Assembly (NCBI RefSeq): GCF_004803475.1
Contig: NZ_SRKY01000004.1
Span: forward strand, 372,001 to 436,000
Direction of reading: 5' to 3'
Origin: Aliishimia ponticola
GTDB taxonomy: Bacteria > Pseudomonadota > Alphaproteobacteria > Rhodobacterales > Rhodobacteraceae
Length of the DNA: 64,000 bases
In this document: positions 38,643 to 48,748 of the stretch, piece after piece
Numbering within the stretch: position 1 is the first letter of the stretch
How the letters are laid out: every line of letters begins with the position of its first letter
The notes under the pieces: generated by a model
What the model was told of the DNA's origin: nothing
Database searches by the model: none
Seen by the model: only the letters and a program-made list of their open reading frames with translations
Position numbers and translations under genes: made by a program

Positions 38643-39407
38643 ATGTCACAAACCTTCCGACATCCGGAAATTCTGGAAATCGCACGTAAAGACGGGAACG
38701 TGACCGTCGACAGGCTGGCGCGGCATTTTCGGGTAACGCGGCAGACGATCCGGCGCGACCTGACGGACCTTGCCGAGGCCGGCAAGTTGGAACGCGTGCA
38801 TGGCGGCGCGGTTCTGCCCTCTGGCACGACAAACATTGCCTATGCGGAACGGCGTACGCTTAACGCAGCGGCAAAGGCTGCCATCGCACGTGACTGCGCC
38901 GCCCAGGTGTCGCGCAACAGTTCGGTATTTCTCAATATCGGCACCACGACAGAGGCCGTCGCGCGCGAGCTTCTCCACCGCGAGAACCTGATGGTGGTGA
39001 CGAATAACCTGAACGTCGCCAATATCCTGACTGGGAACCCAACCTGCGAGGTCATTCTGACGGGCGGCTTGTTGCGGCGGGCCGATGGTGGCTTGATCGG
39101 CCCCGTCGCGGCAGAAACCATCTCAAAGTTCAAGTTCGATGTGGCGATTGTCGGATGCTCCGCCCTCGATCAAGACGGGGACATCCTGGATTTCGATTTG
39201 CAGGAAGTGGCGATCAGCCAAGCGGCGCTGCGCCAATCGCGCGACGTCTATCTTGTGGCGGATCATTCGAAATTCATGCGCAGCGCCCCGGTACGGATTG
39301 CGTCGCTGGCCGATGTGGATGTGTTCCACACCGATACGCCGCTTTCGGCGCGGCTGTCAGAACGCTGCGTTGAATGGGGCACAAGCGTCCATCTGGCGTC
39401 GACTTAA
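38643..39407 (+). CDS. glpR: DeoR-family repressor GlpR
   Basis: 254 residues from the ATG at 38643. The N-terminal DeoR helix-turn-helix is PEILEIARKDGNVTVDRLARHFRVTRQTIRRDLTDLAEAGKLERVHGGAVLP, followed by a sugar-phosphate isomerase-like sensor domain with NIGTTTEAVARELL and the C-terminal DVFHTDTPL. Family members are induced by glycerol-3-phosphate. Divergent placement beside glpD supports the assignment. Its stop overlaps that of the convergent rhodanese gene by 3-4 nt. Confidence 0.92.
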   Translation: MSQTFRHPEILEIARKDGNVTVDRLARHFRVTRQTIRRDLTDLAEAGKLERVHGGAVLPSGTTNIAYAERRTLNAAAKAAIARDCAAQVSRNSSVFLNIGTTTEAVARELLHRENLMVVTNNLNVANILTGNPTCEVILTGGLLRRADGGLIGPVAAETISKFKFDVAIVGCSALDQDGDILDFDLQEVAISQAALRQSRDVYLVADHSKFMRSAPVRIASLADVDVFHTDTPLSARLSERCVEWGTSVHLAST

Positions 39408-39805
39408 TCGCCTTTCGAAACCCGCTCCACCGGCCCGCCTTGCGCTTCCCATGTGGAAAACCCTTCGCGCAGGTTTGATGCTTGAAACCCCATGTCCTGC
39501 AATGCCGCAACCGCCAAAGCGGACCGCCACCCGCTGGCACAGTGGAGAACATATTCCTTGCCCTCTTGGGCGAACACGTCGCGGAAATAGGGGCTGTCAG
39601 GATCGACCCAAAACTCAAGCATACCGCGCGGCGCATGTACCGATCCGGGGATGAATCCGAGTTTCTGGCGCTCCCGCACGTCGCGGATATCGACGATGAC
39701 GACAGAGGGATCATCGATGCGGGAAATGAGGTCAGGCGTTTCGACATTCGTGATGCGGGCTTGTGCCTCTGCCACCAATTCTGCCGATGTTTTCTTGAGC
39801 TTCAT
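39404..39805 (-). CDS. Rhodanese-like sulfurtransferase
   Basis: 133 residues from the ATG at 39805, which follows AGGAGGA. A single rhodanese domain with the active-site cysteine C89 in YVLHCASGWRSALAV, preceded by VVIVDIRDVRER and GSVHAPRGMLEFWVD. Cytoplasmic. It would move sulfane sulfur from thiosulfate or persulfides to an acceptor. No sulfur-metabolism genes are adjacent. Confidence 0.93.
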   Translation of the reverse strand: MKLKKTSAELVAEAQARITNVETPDLISRIDDPSVVIVDIRDVRERQKLGFIPGSVHAPRGMLEFWVDPDSPYFRDVFAQEGKEYVLHCASGWRSALAVAALQDMGFQASNLREGFSTWEAQGGPVERVSKGD

Positions 39806-39892
39806 GCCGAGTCCTCCTGTCGCGCAGGTTATCCTTGCCACAACCGGGCAGCGCCGACTAGGGGCCACCCGGTTGCAACATGGATACCACGA

Positions 39893-41635
39893 TCAGGCTG
39901 GGACGATCTTGACCGTGGCCGGATCGAAGCTGACGGTTCCGGTCTGCGCATCGCCCTGCACGACGCGGAGCGAACACGACCCGTCTGCCTCACGGATGAC
40001 TGCGCCGCTTTGGTCGGCGGCAACCGACACGCCCGTCACCCAGACACGGTGCGTTGACCCGGTGTCAGGATATGTCGAATACCCGCCAGCGCGGTTGGAG
40101 TAGTTCAGCAACCAAACCGGACGCACCTGCGCCGTGCCCGGCGGGAAATTGGTTGGTACGTTGCGGCCTGACAGGTCCACCCCGCCCATGGCATTTTCCA
40201 CACGGTACCATGCGTCAGTGGCATCCACGACCAGATCGCTGAAGAACCCGAACTTGTAGTTCCAGCCGGAACTGCGGTTGGCGATTTTCGTCCCGGCAGG
40301 CCACACCCCAGCCGGATCATCCGGATTTCCAAGCGCCGCCGGCAGGGGTTGCTTCAACAGAACCTTGTGGTTCGCCTTATCGACACTGCCCAGATCGAAC
40401 ATGTCGATCTCTTCGATCCGGCTGTAGAACTCGTAGGTTTTGCCAAGGGAGTTCTTGTAGCCGAAGATGACGATCCCGCGCTCATAGCTGCTAGAGGTGC
40501 TTTCATTCCAGCCAGAGGCATCGGTCAGGTGCAGTTCGGTGTCGCCCGGCGCAAGTGGCTGGTCCAGCGTGGTCATGCTGTCGATTCCGCCATGGTGATA
40601 GCGCGTGTGATGCGCCGCGTTGATCGTCAGCCCGTCGGAATCGTAGCAGCGGAAGCCCATATAGTGGACATGCCGTTCTTCGTTGGCGAATGCCGACCAA
40701 TCTCCGGCCACGCTTTCTTGCCGGATATAGACGCCCAGACGATACAGCCGGTTCGGATCCAGCGCGACGAATTCCGCCATTTCTTCCACGCCGGAATAGT
40801 ACCCAGCCTTGGAGAAAGAGCCCGGCATATTCGGCGTCTCCAACGGATCGAAGGTGAAGCTGGCTGGATAGTTATAGGTATTGCCCAGATGGCCCGTGCT
40901 ATTCGTTACCATGCCGCCGCCGCGCGATGTGGTGTAATCCTGTGTGACCAATGGCGACGCGCCGAACGCGGGGTCGCTCAGCAGGGTGTTGGGCAGGCTG
41001 ACCGCGCCGTTATTCCGGTCCACGCGCAGCGCCGTGTGAAAGGCGGTTCCGTCCGCGCTGACCTTGATCTCGAAGTCGTCGGACCCAGTGATGCCCATCT
41101 CGGCACGGCCCGACCAACCGGTTTGGAACAGAAGGCTCGCAGTATCGATGTCGGACTGCTTGTTCAGCTTAAGCTGATGTCCGCCACCAATATCGTGGGA
41201 CAGCAGCGTGGCATCCGCCGATACCGCCAGCCGGTTCACGGTATCGGCCGTCGTGTTGATCCCGAACCGATCCGAAGCCGTTGCGCTGCTGACCCCGCCG
41301 CCGACCGTCAGCCAACCCGTACCGTCATAGGCAATCTGCGACCCGCTGGACTGATCATACGCGACCCAGCCGATCTTGGGCGTCACGAATTGCCAGGTGC
41401 CGCTTTCGAATTGGGCGATCTGCCCCTCGTAGCCCGCGAAATCGCCCGTGGCGCCGGGTTGGATGATATAGCGATCCCCATCGACAGCCGTGGGATCGGG
41501 CGCTTGAACCCGGTCCCGAACGCTCAACTGGACGATGGTGTCCAGCGTGCGCAAGGCTTCGTTATGCGTGACATGTTTCTGCGCCTGACCGCCCTGAATG
41601 AACGGCAGTGAGAGATTCAGCGAATTCTGCGACAT
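39893..41635 (-). CDS. DUF2793 protein, phage-tail/GTA-associated type
   Basis: 580 residues. The N-terminal 110 residues carry the DUF2793 pattern: LNLPFIQGGQAQKHVTHNEAL-like start, DTIVQLSVRDR, YIIQPGATGDFAGYEGQIAQFESGTWQF and TPKIGWVAYDQSSGSQIAYDG. The rest is long and beta-rich with many aromatic and glycine turns, resembling a receptor-binding or carbohydrate-binding tail module. DUF2793 proteins occur in prophages and near gene-transfer-agent-like genes of Rhodobacterales. No other phage genes are nearby, so this is an orphan. Confidence 0.8.
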   Translation of the reverse strand: MSQNSLNLSLPFIQGGQAQKHVTHNEALRTLDTIVQLSVRDRVQAPDPTAVDGDRYIIQPGATGDFAGYEGQIAQFESGTWQFVTPKIGWVAYDQSSGSQIAYDGTGWLTVGGGVSSATASDRFGINTTADTVNRLAVSADATLLSHDIGGGHQLKLNKQSDIDTASLLFQTGWSGRAEMGITGSDDFEIKVSADGTAFHTALRVDRNNGAVSLPNTLLSDPAFGASPLVTQDYTTSRGGGMVTNSTGHLGNTYNYPASFTFDPLETPNMPGSFSKAGYYSGVEEMAEFVALDPNRLYRLGVYIRQESVAGDWSAFANEERHVHYMGFRCYDSDGLTINAAHHTRYHHGGIDSMTTLDQPLAPGDTELHLTDASGWNESTSSSYERGIVIFGYKNSLGKTYEFYSRIEEIDMFDLGSVDKANHKVLLKQPLPAALGNPDDPAGVWPAGTKIANRSSGWNYKFGFFSDLVVDATDAWYRVENAMGGVDLSGRNVPTNFPPGTAQVRPVWLLNYSNRAGGYSTYPDTGSTHRVWVTGVSVAADQSGAVIREADGSCSLRVVQGDAQTGTVSFDPATVKIVPA

Positions 41636-41737
41636 GTGTCCCCCGAAGGTCTTTGATCCGGGGGGCAGACTCGGCCAAAGGATTGAAAATCCGTTAAACT
41701 GTGCGCGCGTTGGAATTTTGCCGGGACCGGCGGCGGC

Positions 41738-42685
41738 TCAGGTCGCGACGCGCAGGGCGTTGATACAGCCGCGCAGACCGAAATCGGTGATCGTCACCAG
41801 ATAGACACCGCAGGATGCGCGCAAGTCGCTGAAGCGGCCTCCGGCGGTGTAAGTGTCCCAGAAGCTTTCATCGAAGAGACCGGGATTTGCCTGCGCAACG
41901 CCGCCCAACAGGAACAGCCCCCCTTGCGCCTTGAGCGTTACGGCCAGATCGCCCGCGACCGACGCCAGATGCGCGCGGAACAAGTCGACACAGCGGCGTG
42001 CGATCGGATCATTGGCCTGAGCTTGCGCAAAGATTTCGGCGCCCTTGACGCCCGCCGCGCCGCCACAGGCTTGGAACAGCACCGGCAGTCCGGTCCCGCT
42101 AAGGATACTTTCCGCTTCGAATGTCAGCGTGTCGCCAAGGCGTGTTTCGGGCCAAAGTTCTGCCATGCGCTGAAATACAGGCACCTCGTCTTCGCGTCTG
42201 GGGCCGACCGCGACATGCCCGCCTTCACCGGGAATGACGTGATACCGGGCGCCGTCCCACATCAGGCTGCCGACGCCAAGCCCCGTGCCCGGCCCGACGG
42301 CGACCCTGTGGCCTTCCGTCAAAGGCCCGCTTTTGCCGATAGGGGTCACATCGGCATCTGTCAAAGACGCCAAGGACCACGCAGCGGCTTCGAAATCATT
42401 GATCACTCGCACGTGGCGCGCACCTGTCACAGCGCCGATCTCGGATTCGGATACCCGCCAGCCGCCATTCGTCAACAGGATCTCTCCGCTGCGAACGGGG
42501 CCTGCCCCCGCAGCGACAACGGCACGCGGCGCGCCGCCAAGCTCATCGCAGACAGATTTCAGCGTTTCGGCGATATTCCGGTCGGGGGTCATCGGGAAAT
42601 CTGTCCGCAGGGCAATGCGGCCCGCCACGATTTGCGCGACACGCATATTGGTGCCGCCGATATCCGCCACAAGATCCCAATCCAT
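41738..42685 (-). CDS. glk: Glucokinase
   Basis: 315 residues from the ATG at 42685. The E. coli Glk-type family is indicated by the N-terminal phosphate loop DIGGTNMRVAQ, VINDFEAAAWSL with the catalytic aspartate, and GPGTGLGVGSL. It phosphorylates glucose with ATP as entry to the Entner-Doudoroff route used by many roseobacters. It lies 8 nt downstream of the P-type ATPase gene on the same strand, so the two are probably co-transcribed though functionally unrelated. Confidence 0.9.
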   Translation of the reverse strand: MDWDLVADIGGTNMRVAQIVAGRIALRTDFPMTPDRNIAETLKSVCDELGGAPRAVVAAGAGPVRSGEILLTNGGWRVSESEIGAVTGARHVRVINDFEAAAWSLASLTDADVTPIGKSGPLTEGHRVAVGPGTGLGVGSLMWDGARYHVIPGEGGHVAVGPRREDEVPVFQRMAELWPETRLGDTLTFEAESILSGTGLPVLFQACGGAAGVKGAEIFAQAQANDPIARRCVDLFRAHLASVAGDLAVTLKAQGGLFLLGGVAQANPGLFDESFWDTYTAGGRFSDLRASCGVYLVTITDFGLRGCINALRVAT

Positions 42686-42693
42686 TTCGCCCC

Positions 42694-44883
42694 CTATGCG
42701 CGTCGCAGGCGCAGTGCATTGCTGACCACAAAGACAGATGACAACGCCATCGCTGCCGCGCCCAGCATAGGGGATAATTGCCACCCGAATGCAGGGAAGA
42801 AAACACCCATCGCGACGGGGATCAGTGCTGCATTATAGGCGAAGGCCCAGAACAGGTTTTGCCGGATATTGCGCAGCGTCGCCCCGCTGATGGTTTTCGC
42901 CCGCGCGACCCCGGCAACCGCGCCGGACATCAGAACGATATCCGCCGCCTCTATCGCGACATCCGTTCCAGCCCCCATGGCAATGCCGACATCCGCCTGC
43001 GCCAAGGCCGGGGCATCATTGATACCGTCGCCAACGAAGGCCACGGGGCCATCGGTTTGCAGTTGTTTGACCACGTCAAGCTTGTCGCCGGGCAGCAATT
43101 CGGCCCGCACTGTATCCACGCCCAATTGCGCACCAACCGCCTGCGCCACTTCGCGCCGGTCGCCGGACATCATCGCAAGACGTACACCTTGCGCCTTCAA
43201 TGCCGCCAAAGCCTCTTGCGCGTCGGGCTTCACCTTGTCGGCAACCGCGAAAACAGCGCACGCTTGCCTGTCCTTGGCCGCAAAGACGGGGGTTGCCGCC
43301 TGCGTCAGATACCGCGCTTCGGCATCACGAAATGGGCCAAGATCGACGCCGCGACTGTCCATGAAGGCGGCAGAGCCAACGGCAATTTCCGCACCCCCGA
43401 CCTGGGCGATTGCCCCACGGCCAGAGACGGCCTCAAACCCACTGACTGCCGGCAGCGGCCCCGTCGCTTCGTCGGCGATTGCTTGCGCGATGGGATGCTC
43501 GCTTTGCGCTTCGACCGCCGCAATCGCGTGCAGGCTGTCCGCCCCGCCGATCACTTCCCGGTCGATCACAGAGGGCCGCCCTTCGGTCAGCGTACCGGTT
43601 TTGTCGAACGCGACAATGTGCACAGAATTCAGGCGCTCCAGCGCGTCACCCTTGCGGAACAGAACGCCCGATTGCGCCGCACGCCCGGTGCCCACAACGA
43701 CAGAGACCGGAGTCGCCAGTCCCATCGCGCATGGACACGCGATAATCAGCACCGACACCGCCGCGACAAGCGCTTGGGCCAGGGTGCCGCCAAAGGCGAG
43801 CCACCCGATGAATGTCACAACGGCCAGCGCCATGATCACAGGTACAAAGACCCCGGTGATGCGATCGACCAGAGCCTGCACAGGCAGTTTCGCCCCTTGT
43901 GCCGTTTCCACCATGCGGACGATCCGCGACAGCATGCTATCTGCACCAAGCGTCGTGGCGGTGATCCGCAGCACGTTTGTGCCATTCACCGTGCCACCGA
44001 TGACCGGCGCGCCGGGTTGTTTTTCGACCGGGACCGGCTCTCCGGTCATCATGCTTTCATCGACGAATGCGTGACCGTCGATGACTTCGCCATCCACGGG
44101 GATACGCCCGCCGGGTCTAACCACCAGAACGTCCCCAATCGCGATCTTGGCCAAGGGGCGTTCTTCCACGCCAGTTTCAGTCTCTACAAAGGCGGTATCA
44201 GGCCGCAGTTCGACCAGTTTTGCGATCGCCTCTCCCGCCTGCCCTTTGGCGCGCGCCTCCAGAAACCGACCCAGCAGGATCAGCGTGACGATGACACCGG
44301 CCGCTTCGAAATAGACCGCGCGGGAGGCTGCGGGAATAACGCTCGGCGCGAAAGTCACGACGGTCGAATAGGCCCACGCAGCGCCAGCACCTAACGCGAC
44401 GAGCGAATTCATCTCTGGCGCGCCACGTGCCAACGCCCGCAACCCGATATCGAAGAACACGCGCCCCGGCCAAACCAGAACCGCAGTAATCAGGATGAAT
44501 TGCGCGATCCAGAATGCCTGCATCCCGACCGCAACCATGACCCAGTGATGTATCGGCGGGTACAGATGGCCGCCCATCTCCAGCACGAATACCGGCAGCG
44601 TCAAAATCGCAGCGATGGAAAAGCGTCGCCACATATCGCCCGCGACGTCGGCGCGCTTGGTTTCCTCTGTCTTGACCTGAGCTGGATACCCCGCCTCGGT
44701 CAGGGCCTGCGCCAGCGTGGTCGGGGACACGGAATCCGCAACTGTCGTCACCTGCGCCGTTCCCGTCGCAAGGTTCACCACGGCTGACACAACCCCTTTC
44801 TGTCCGCCCAGCGCGGTTTCCGCGCGGCGCACACAAGACGCGCAATGAAGCCCGTCAACTTGCAAGGCAATGATCTGTGACAT
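42694..44883 (-). CDS. copA: Copper-type P1B ATPase (CopA-like)
   Basis: 729 residues from the ATG at 44883 (a second ATG at 44892 is 3 codons earlier). An N-terminal heavy-metal-associated domain has the CxxC in [12 protein letters not shown]. About eight membrane helices follow, with the transport-site CPC in [14 protein letters not shown]. The phosphorylated aspartate is in [12 protein letters not shown], with SEHPIAQAI and [20 protein letters not shown] in the nucleotide domains. It pumps Cu(I) (or Ag) across the inner membrane. The direction may be efflux or supply of cuproenzymes; context does not decide. Confidence 0.93.
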   Translation of the reverse strand: MSQIIALQVDGLHCASCVRRAETALGGQKGVVSAVVNLATGTAQVTTVADSVSPTTLAQALTEAGYPAQVKTEETKRADVAGDMWRRFSIAAILTLPVFVLEMGGHLYPPIHHWVMVAVGMQAFWIAQFILITAVLVWPGRVFFDIGLRALARGAPEMNSLVALGAGAAWAYSTVVTFAPSVIPAASRAVYFEAAGVIVTLILLGRFLEARAKGQAGEAIAKLVELRPDTAFVETETGVEERPLAKIAIGDVLVVRPGGRIPVDGEVIDGHAFVDESMMTGEPVPVEKQPGAPVIGGTVNGTNVLRITATTLGADSMLSRIVRMVETAQGAKLPVQALVDRITGVFVPVIMALAVVTFIGWLAFGGTLAQALVAAVSVLIIACPCAMGLATPVSVVVGTGRAAQSGVLFRKGDALERLNSVHIVAFDKTGTLTEGRPSVIDREVIGGADSLHAIAAVEAQSEHPIAQAIADEATGPLPAVSGFEAVSGRGAIAQVGGAEIAVGSAAFMDSRGVDLGPFRDAEARYLTQAATPVFAAKDRQACAVFAVADKVKPDAQEALAALKAQGVRLAMMSGDRREVAQAVGAQLGVDTVRAELLPGDKLDVVKQLQTDGPVAFVGDGINDAPALAQADVGIAMGAGTDVAIEAADIVLMSGAVAGVARAKTISGATLRNIRQNLFWAFAYNAALIPVAMGVFFPAFGWQLSPMLGAAAMALSSVFVVSNALRLRRA

Positions 44884-44958
44884 GATGCACATAAGTGACG
44901 CGGCTTACGAAACGTCAAGAGGGTTGCCAAATTCAAACCGTGGGCCAATCCTGCGCGC

Positions 44959-46236
44959 ATGACATTGGACACACGCATCGAAGCCGCGCGCGACGACCTG
45001 ATCGCGCTGACACAAGACCTTATCCGCATCCCGACACTCAATCCGCCGGGCGCGGAATATGCGACGATATGTGACTATCTCGACAAGCGTCTGACCGCAG
45101 CGGGATTCGAGACGCAGTGGGTCCGCGCCAAGGACGCCCCCGGCGACAGCGACGCCTATCCGCGCTGGAACCTCGTTGCGCGCAAGGAAGGGCCTAACAA
45201 GGGCGAATGCGTGCATTTCAATTCCCATACCGATGTGGTCGAAGTGGGGAATGGTTGGACCAAAGACCCGTTCGGCGGCGAGGTCGAGGATGACCGGATT
45301 TATGGGCGTGGGGCCTGCGACATGAAAGGCGGGCTCGCCACGTCGATCATCGCGGCCGAAGCCTTTATCGCGGAACATCCCAACTTTTCCGGTGCCATCG
45401 AAATCAGCGGTACTGCGGACGAGGAATCGGGCGGTTATGGCGGGGTGGCATATCTTGCATCGCAGGGATTTTTCGATCCTGCCCGCGTGCAACATGTCAT
45501 CATCCCGGAGCCACTCAGCAAAGATCGGATCTGTCTGGGCCATCGCGGCGGCTGGTGGGCAGAGATCGAAACAAAGGGCCGTATCGCGCATGGGGCGATG
45601 CCGTTTCTTGGCGATTGTGCCGTGCGCCACATGGGCGCGGTGCTCGACCGGTTCGAGACAGAGCTTTACCCCGCCATGGCGGCACGGCGCACCGAGATGC
45701 CAGTGGTGCCCGAAGGCGCGCGGTCCTCGACCATGAACATCAACTCGATCCATGGCGGTATGGTGGACCTTGCCCCCGGCGACACATCGCTGCCAGCGCA
45801 TTGCGTCCCGGATTCGTGCCGGATCGTGATTGACCGGCGCTACCTGATGGAAGAACCGCTTGAACAGGTGCGGGGCGAAGTGGTGGCGCTTTTGGAAGAC
45901 CTGAAAGCCAACCGCACCGATTTCGACTATGGGCTGCGCGAATTGAACGTGGTCATCCCATCCATGACGGATGTGGAATCCCCGGTGGTGCAGACTGTCT
46001 CCAAAGCGATCCACGACACGATGGGGGTCGATCCGACCTATGTCGCCTCGCCCGGTTCTTACGACCAGAAACATATCGACCGTATCGGCAAGCTGAAAAA
46101 CTGCATCGCCTATGGACCCGGTGAACTGGAACTGGCGCATCAGCCGGATGAGTGGGTCGGGATCACGGATATGATCGACAGTGCCAAGGTTATGGGCAAA
46201 TCGCTGGAAAAACTGCTGTTGCCGGGGCAGTCCTGA
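44959..46236 (+). CDS. M20-family amidohydrolase (ArgE/DapE type)
   Basis: 425 residues. Dinuclear-zinc deacylase with the metal-site blocks in order: HFNSHTDVVEVG (His/Asp), YGRGACDMKGGLA (bridging Asp), SGTADEESGGYGG (catalytic Glu and metal Glu), and a C-terminal PGSYDQKHID. Annotated relatives are acetylornithine deacetylase or succinyl-diaminopimelate desuccinylase, but many such genes act on N-acyl amino acids taken up from outside. The substrate-binding protein gene 97 nt downstream supports a scavenging role. Confidence 0.88.
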   Translation: MTLDTRIEAARDDLIALTQDLIRIPTLNPPGAEYATICDYLDKRLTAAGFETQWVRAKDAPGDSDAYPRWNLVARKEGPNKGECVHFNSHTDVVEVGNGWTKDPFGGEVEDDRIYGRGACDMKGGLATSIIAAEAFIAEHPNFSGAIEISGTADEESGGYGGVAYLASQGFFDPARVQHVIIPEPLSKDRICLGHRGGWWAEIETKGRIAHGAMPFLGDCAVRHMGAVLDRFETELYPAMAARRTEMPVVPEGARSSTMNINSIHGGMVDLAPGDTSLPAHCVPDSCRIVIDRRYLMEEPLEQVRGEVVALLEDLKANRTDFDYGLRELNVVIPSMTDVESPVVQTVSKAIHDTMGVDPTYVASPGSYDQKHIDRIGKLKNCIAYGPGELELAHQPDEWVGITDMIDSAKVMGKSLEKLLLPGQS

Positions 46237-46333
46237 ATTTTACCCCGCAGGGAAAGGCCGTTACGGCACCCCCCCTTGATCCGCAGCGCGTTTCACCAGA
46301 CACTTCGTGCAAAGCAAACACGGGGAGACTGGA

Positions 46334-47812
46334 ATGAAACACCTTTTGACGCGCACCGCGATGGCCGCGGCGCTGGCTGTCGGGGCCATGGCCGCCGAAG
46401 CCAAGGACGACATCATCATCGCGATGCAGCTTGAACCGCCGCATCTCGACCCGACTTCTGCCGCTGCGCAGGCCATCGACAGCGTGGTCTACACAAACAT
46501 TTTCGAAGGACTCACCCGCTTCATGGGGGACGGTTCCGTTGTACCGGGCCTCGCCGAAAGCTGGGAGATCAGCGATGACGGCACCGTCTATACCTTCAAG
46601 CTGCGCGATGGCGTGACCTTCCATGATGGCACGACAATGGATGCAGAGGATGTGAAGTTCTCTCTCGATCGGGCGCTGGCAGAGGACTCTACCAACGCGC
46701 AGAAAGGTCTTTTTGCCGGGATCACTAGTGTCGAGGTCGTCGACCCACTGACCGTGAAGGTTACGCTGGACGGCCCGAACGGGAACTTCCTGTTCAACAT
46801 GGCGTGGGGTGACGCGGTCATCGTCGCGCCTGAAAGCATCGAGAACATCAAGCAGAACCCGGTCGGCACGGGCGCTTACGCGTTCTCTGAATGGGTGCAG
46901 GGCGACAAGATCACGCTGACCCGCAATTCCGATTATTGGGGCGAGGCACCGGCACTTGCCAGCGCCACGTTCAAGTTCATCAATGATCCGACCGCCGCTT
47001 TCGCGTCTGTCATGGCCGAAGATGTCGATGTGTTCACCGGCTTCCCTGCGCCGGAGAACCTGCCGCAATTCGAAGCGGACCCGCGCTTTCAGGTGCTCGT
47101 CGGCTCGACCGAGGGGGAAACGATCCTTTCGACCAACAACAAGCAGCCGCCTTTCGACAATCTGAAGGTCCGTCAGGCCGTCGCCCATGCCATCGACCGT
47201 CAAGCCATCATCGACGGGGCCATGTTCGGGCTTGGCACGCCGATCGGCACGCATTTCGCGCCGCACAACCCGGCCTATGTCGATCTGACGGCACAATCTG
47301 CCTATGACCCGGAAAAGGCCAAGGCGCTTCTGGCCGAGGCGGGTTTTGCAGACGGCTTTGAAACCACCCTGCACCTGCCGCCGCCATCCTATGCCCGCCG
47401 CGGCGGAGAGATCATCGCCGCGCAGCTTGCACAGGTGGGCATCAAGGCAGAGATCATCAATGTCGAATGGGCGCAGTGGCTGGAAACCGTGTTCCGGGGC
47501 AAGAACTTCGGCCTGACCATCGTCAGCCATACGGAACCGATGGATATCGGCATCTATGCGAACCCGGATTACTACTTCCAGTATGACAATCCAGAGTTCC
47601 AAGCGCTGCTGGACAAGCTGAACAAGACCACCGATCCCGACATGCGCACACAGCTTATGGGCGACGCGCAGAAGATTATCGCGGATGACGCTGTGAACGG
47701 CTATCTGTTCCAGCTGGCGGCGATCACGGTTGCGAAAGCCGGGGTTCAAGGCCTGTGGGCGAACGCCCCGACCGCCGCGGTGGATCTCACTGGCATCAGC
47801 TGGGCGGAGTAA
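46334..47812 (+). CDS. Peptide-type ABC transporter substrate-binding protein (SBP_bac_5)
   Basis: 492 residues with a signal peptide (MKHLLTRTAMAAALAVGAMAAEA). The mature N-terminus AMQLEPPHLDPTSAAAQAIDSVVYTNIFEGL and GLAESWEISDDGTVYTFKLRDGVTFHDG are the standard DppA/OppA family opening. Periplasmic. No permease or ATPase gene adjoins it; a cupin gene follows after a terminator. It is therefore an orphan that must use distant transporter parts, possibly those at 62391-64000. Confidence 0.92.
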   Translation: MKHLLTRTAMAAALAVGAMAAEAKDDIIIAMQLEPPHLDPTSAAAQAIDSVVYTNIFEGLTRFMGDGSVVPGLAESWEISDDGTVYTFKLRDGVTFHDGTTMDAEDVKFSLDRALAEDSTNAQKGLFAGITSVEVVDPLTVKVTLDGPNGNFLFNMAWGDAVIVAPESIENIKQNPVGTGAYAFSEWVQGDKITLTRNSDYWGEAPALASATFKFINDPTAAFASVMAEDVDVFTGFPAPENLPQFEADPRFQVLVGSTEGETILSTNNKQPPFDNLKVRQAVAHAIDRQAIIDGAMFGLGTPIGTHFAPHNPAYVDLTAQSAYDPEKAKALLAEAGFADGFETTLHLPPPSYARRGGEIIAAQLAQVGIKAEIINVEWAQWLETVFRGKNFGLTIVSHTEPMDIGIYANPDYYFQYDNPEFQALLDKLNKTTDPDMRTQLMGDAQKIIADDAVNGYLFQLAAITVAKAGVQGLWANAPTAAVDLTGISWAE

Positions 47813-47835
47813 CCTCCCCCCGCATTGCACTAACG

Positions 47836-47867
47836 CGCCTCGCCCAATGGCGGGGCGTTTTCGTTTT
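47836..47867 (+). terminator. Rho-independent terminator after the SBP gene
   Basis: A 9-bp stem CGCCTCGCC / GGCGGGGCG with one G-U pair, CAAT loop, then TTTTCGTTTT. It separates the binding-protein gene from the cupin gene. Confidence 0.85.
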
Positions 47868-47885
47868 CAATTCAGGTGGTCATCC

Positions 47886-48314
47886 ATGCAGCATTTCAAA
47901 GCCGGCGCACGGCCGTCGACCCGGCCCAATCCCGATTATTTCACCGGCGATGTCTGGTTCGATCCGGTCATGTCCACGCCCGCCCCTGCGCGGCTGAACG
48001 CTTTGGTCGTGCGTTTCGATCCGGGTGCGCGGACCGCATGGCACACGCATCCCCTTGGTCAGACGCTTTATGTACTTTCAGGCAAGGGGCTGATCTGCCG
48101 CCGAGGCGAAGCGCCGCAAGTCATCCTGCCCGGTGACACTGTTTGGTTTGATCAGGGCGAAGAACATTGGCACGGTGCCGCGCCTGACGTGGGCATGACC
48201 CATCTTGCCATGCAAGAGGCGGATGAGACCGGGTCAGCAGCGGTTTGGCTGGAAAAAGTGACCGACGCGGATTACCGCTTGGACACGCAGGACCCGCCCG
48301 AAAGACAGGACTGA
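47886..48314 (+). CDS. Small cupin-domain protein
   Basis: 142 residues from the ATG at 47886, 19 nt after the terminator. Single cupin: metal ligands in HTHPLGQTLYVLSGKG (motif 1) and EEHWHGAAPDVGMTHLAM (motif 2). It resembles the carboxymuconolactone-decarboxylase-associated/YhhW-like small cupins of uncertain function. Its 3' end overlaps the convergent unknown gene by 43 nt. Confidence 0.85.
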   Translation: MQHFKAGARPSTRPNPDYFTGDVWFDPVMSTPAPARLNALVVRFDPGARTAWHTHPLGQTLYVLSGKGLICRRGEAPQVILPGDTVWFDQGEEHWHGAAPDVGMTHLAMQEADETGSAAVWLEKVTDADYRLDTQDPPERQD

Positions 48315-48748
48315 ACTCGCCGCAGCAAGCCCGCATCCGGCTGGACGAAGGCCATGGTGGCGCAGGGATCGGCAAGAACCTCCTGCCCGCCACCGACGCT
48401 ACGCGCGAAAAGCAGATACTCCGCCCCCGGGGTCAACCTGGCACACCAAGGCCCGGCACAGCGCACGACGATGCGCAGATCCCCCTCGAACGGCATGGTG
48501 CCACTGCGGCTTAACAGGTGCCCTGAAAAGCGCGCCGGAATGGTCGTTTCGGGCGGCACATTCTGTTGTTTGTTCCAATCGACCTGCGGAAGCGCGCTGC
48601 CATCAAACTGCATGACGCCGTGCAAGACGCGGTAGGAATCGGGGCTGTCCTTGGCCTTGAGAAAGGCGTCCTCCACCGACCAAGGCAGACAGGACAGCGC
48701 CGCAACCTGCATCGGCAGCAACGCCAGCAAAAGGACAAGCAGCCGCAT
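48272..48748 (-). CDS. Secreted cysteine-containing protein of unknown function
   Basis: 158 residues with a signal peptide ([19 protein letters not shown]). The mature part has six cysteines (CLPW, CAGPWC, DPC, SCLSGGSC), suggesting disulfides in the periplasm, and a PARFSGHLLSRSGTMPFEG beta region. The pattern of conserved cysteines and a GAEYLLFARS strand recalls tissue-inhibitor-like (NTR/OB-fold) small secreted proteins, but this is weak. Its ATG overlaps the rppH stop by 1 nt (TGATG), so translation is coupled. Confidence 0.7.
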   Translation of the reverse strand: MRLLVLLLALLPMQVAALSCLPWSVEDAFLKAKDSPDSYRVLHGVMQFDGSALPQVDWNKQQNVPPETTIPARFSGHLLSRSGTMPFEGDLRIVVRCAGPWCARLTPGAEYLLFARSVGGGQEVLADPCATMAFVQPDAGLLRRVQSCLSGGSCVSKR

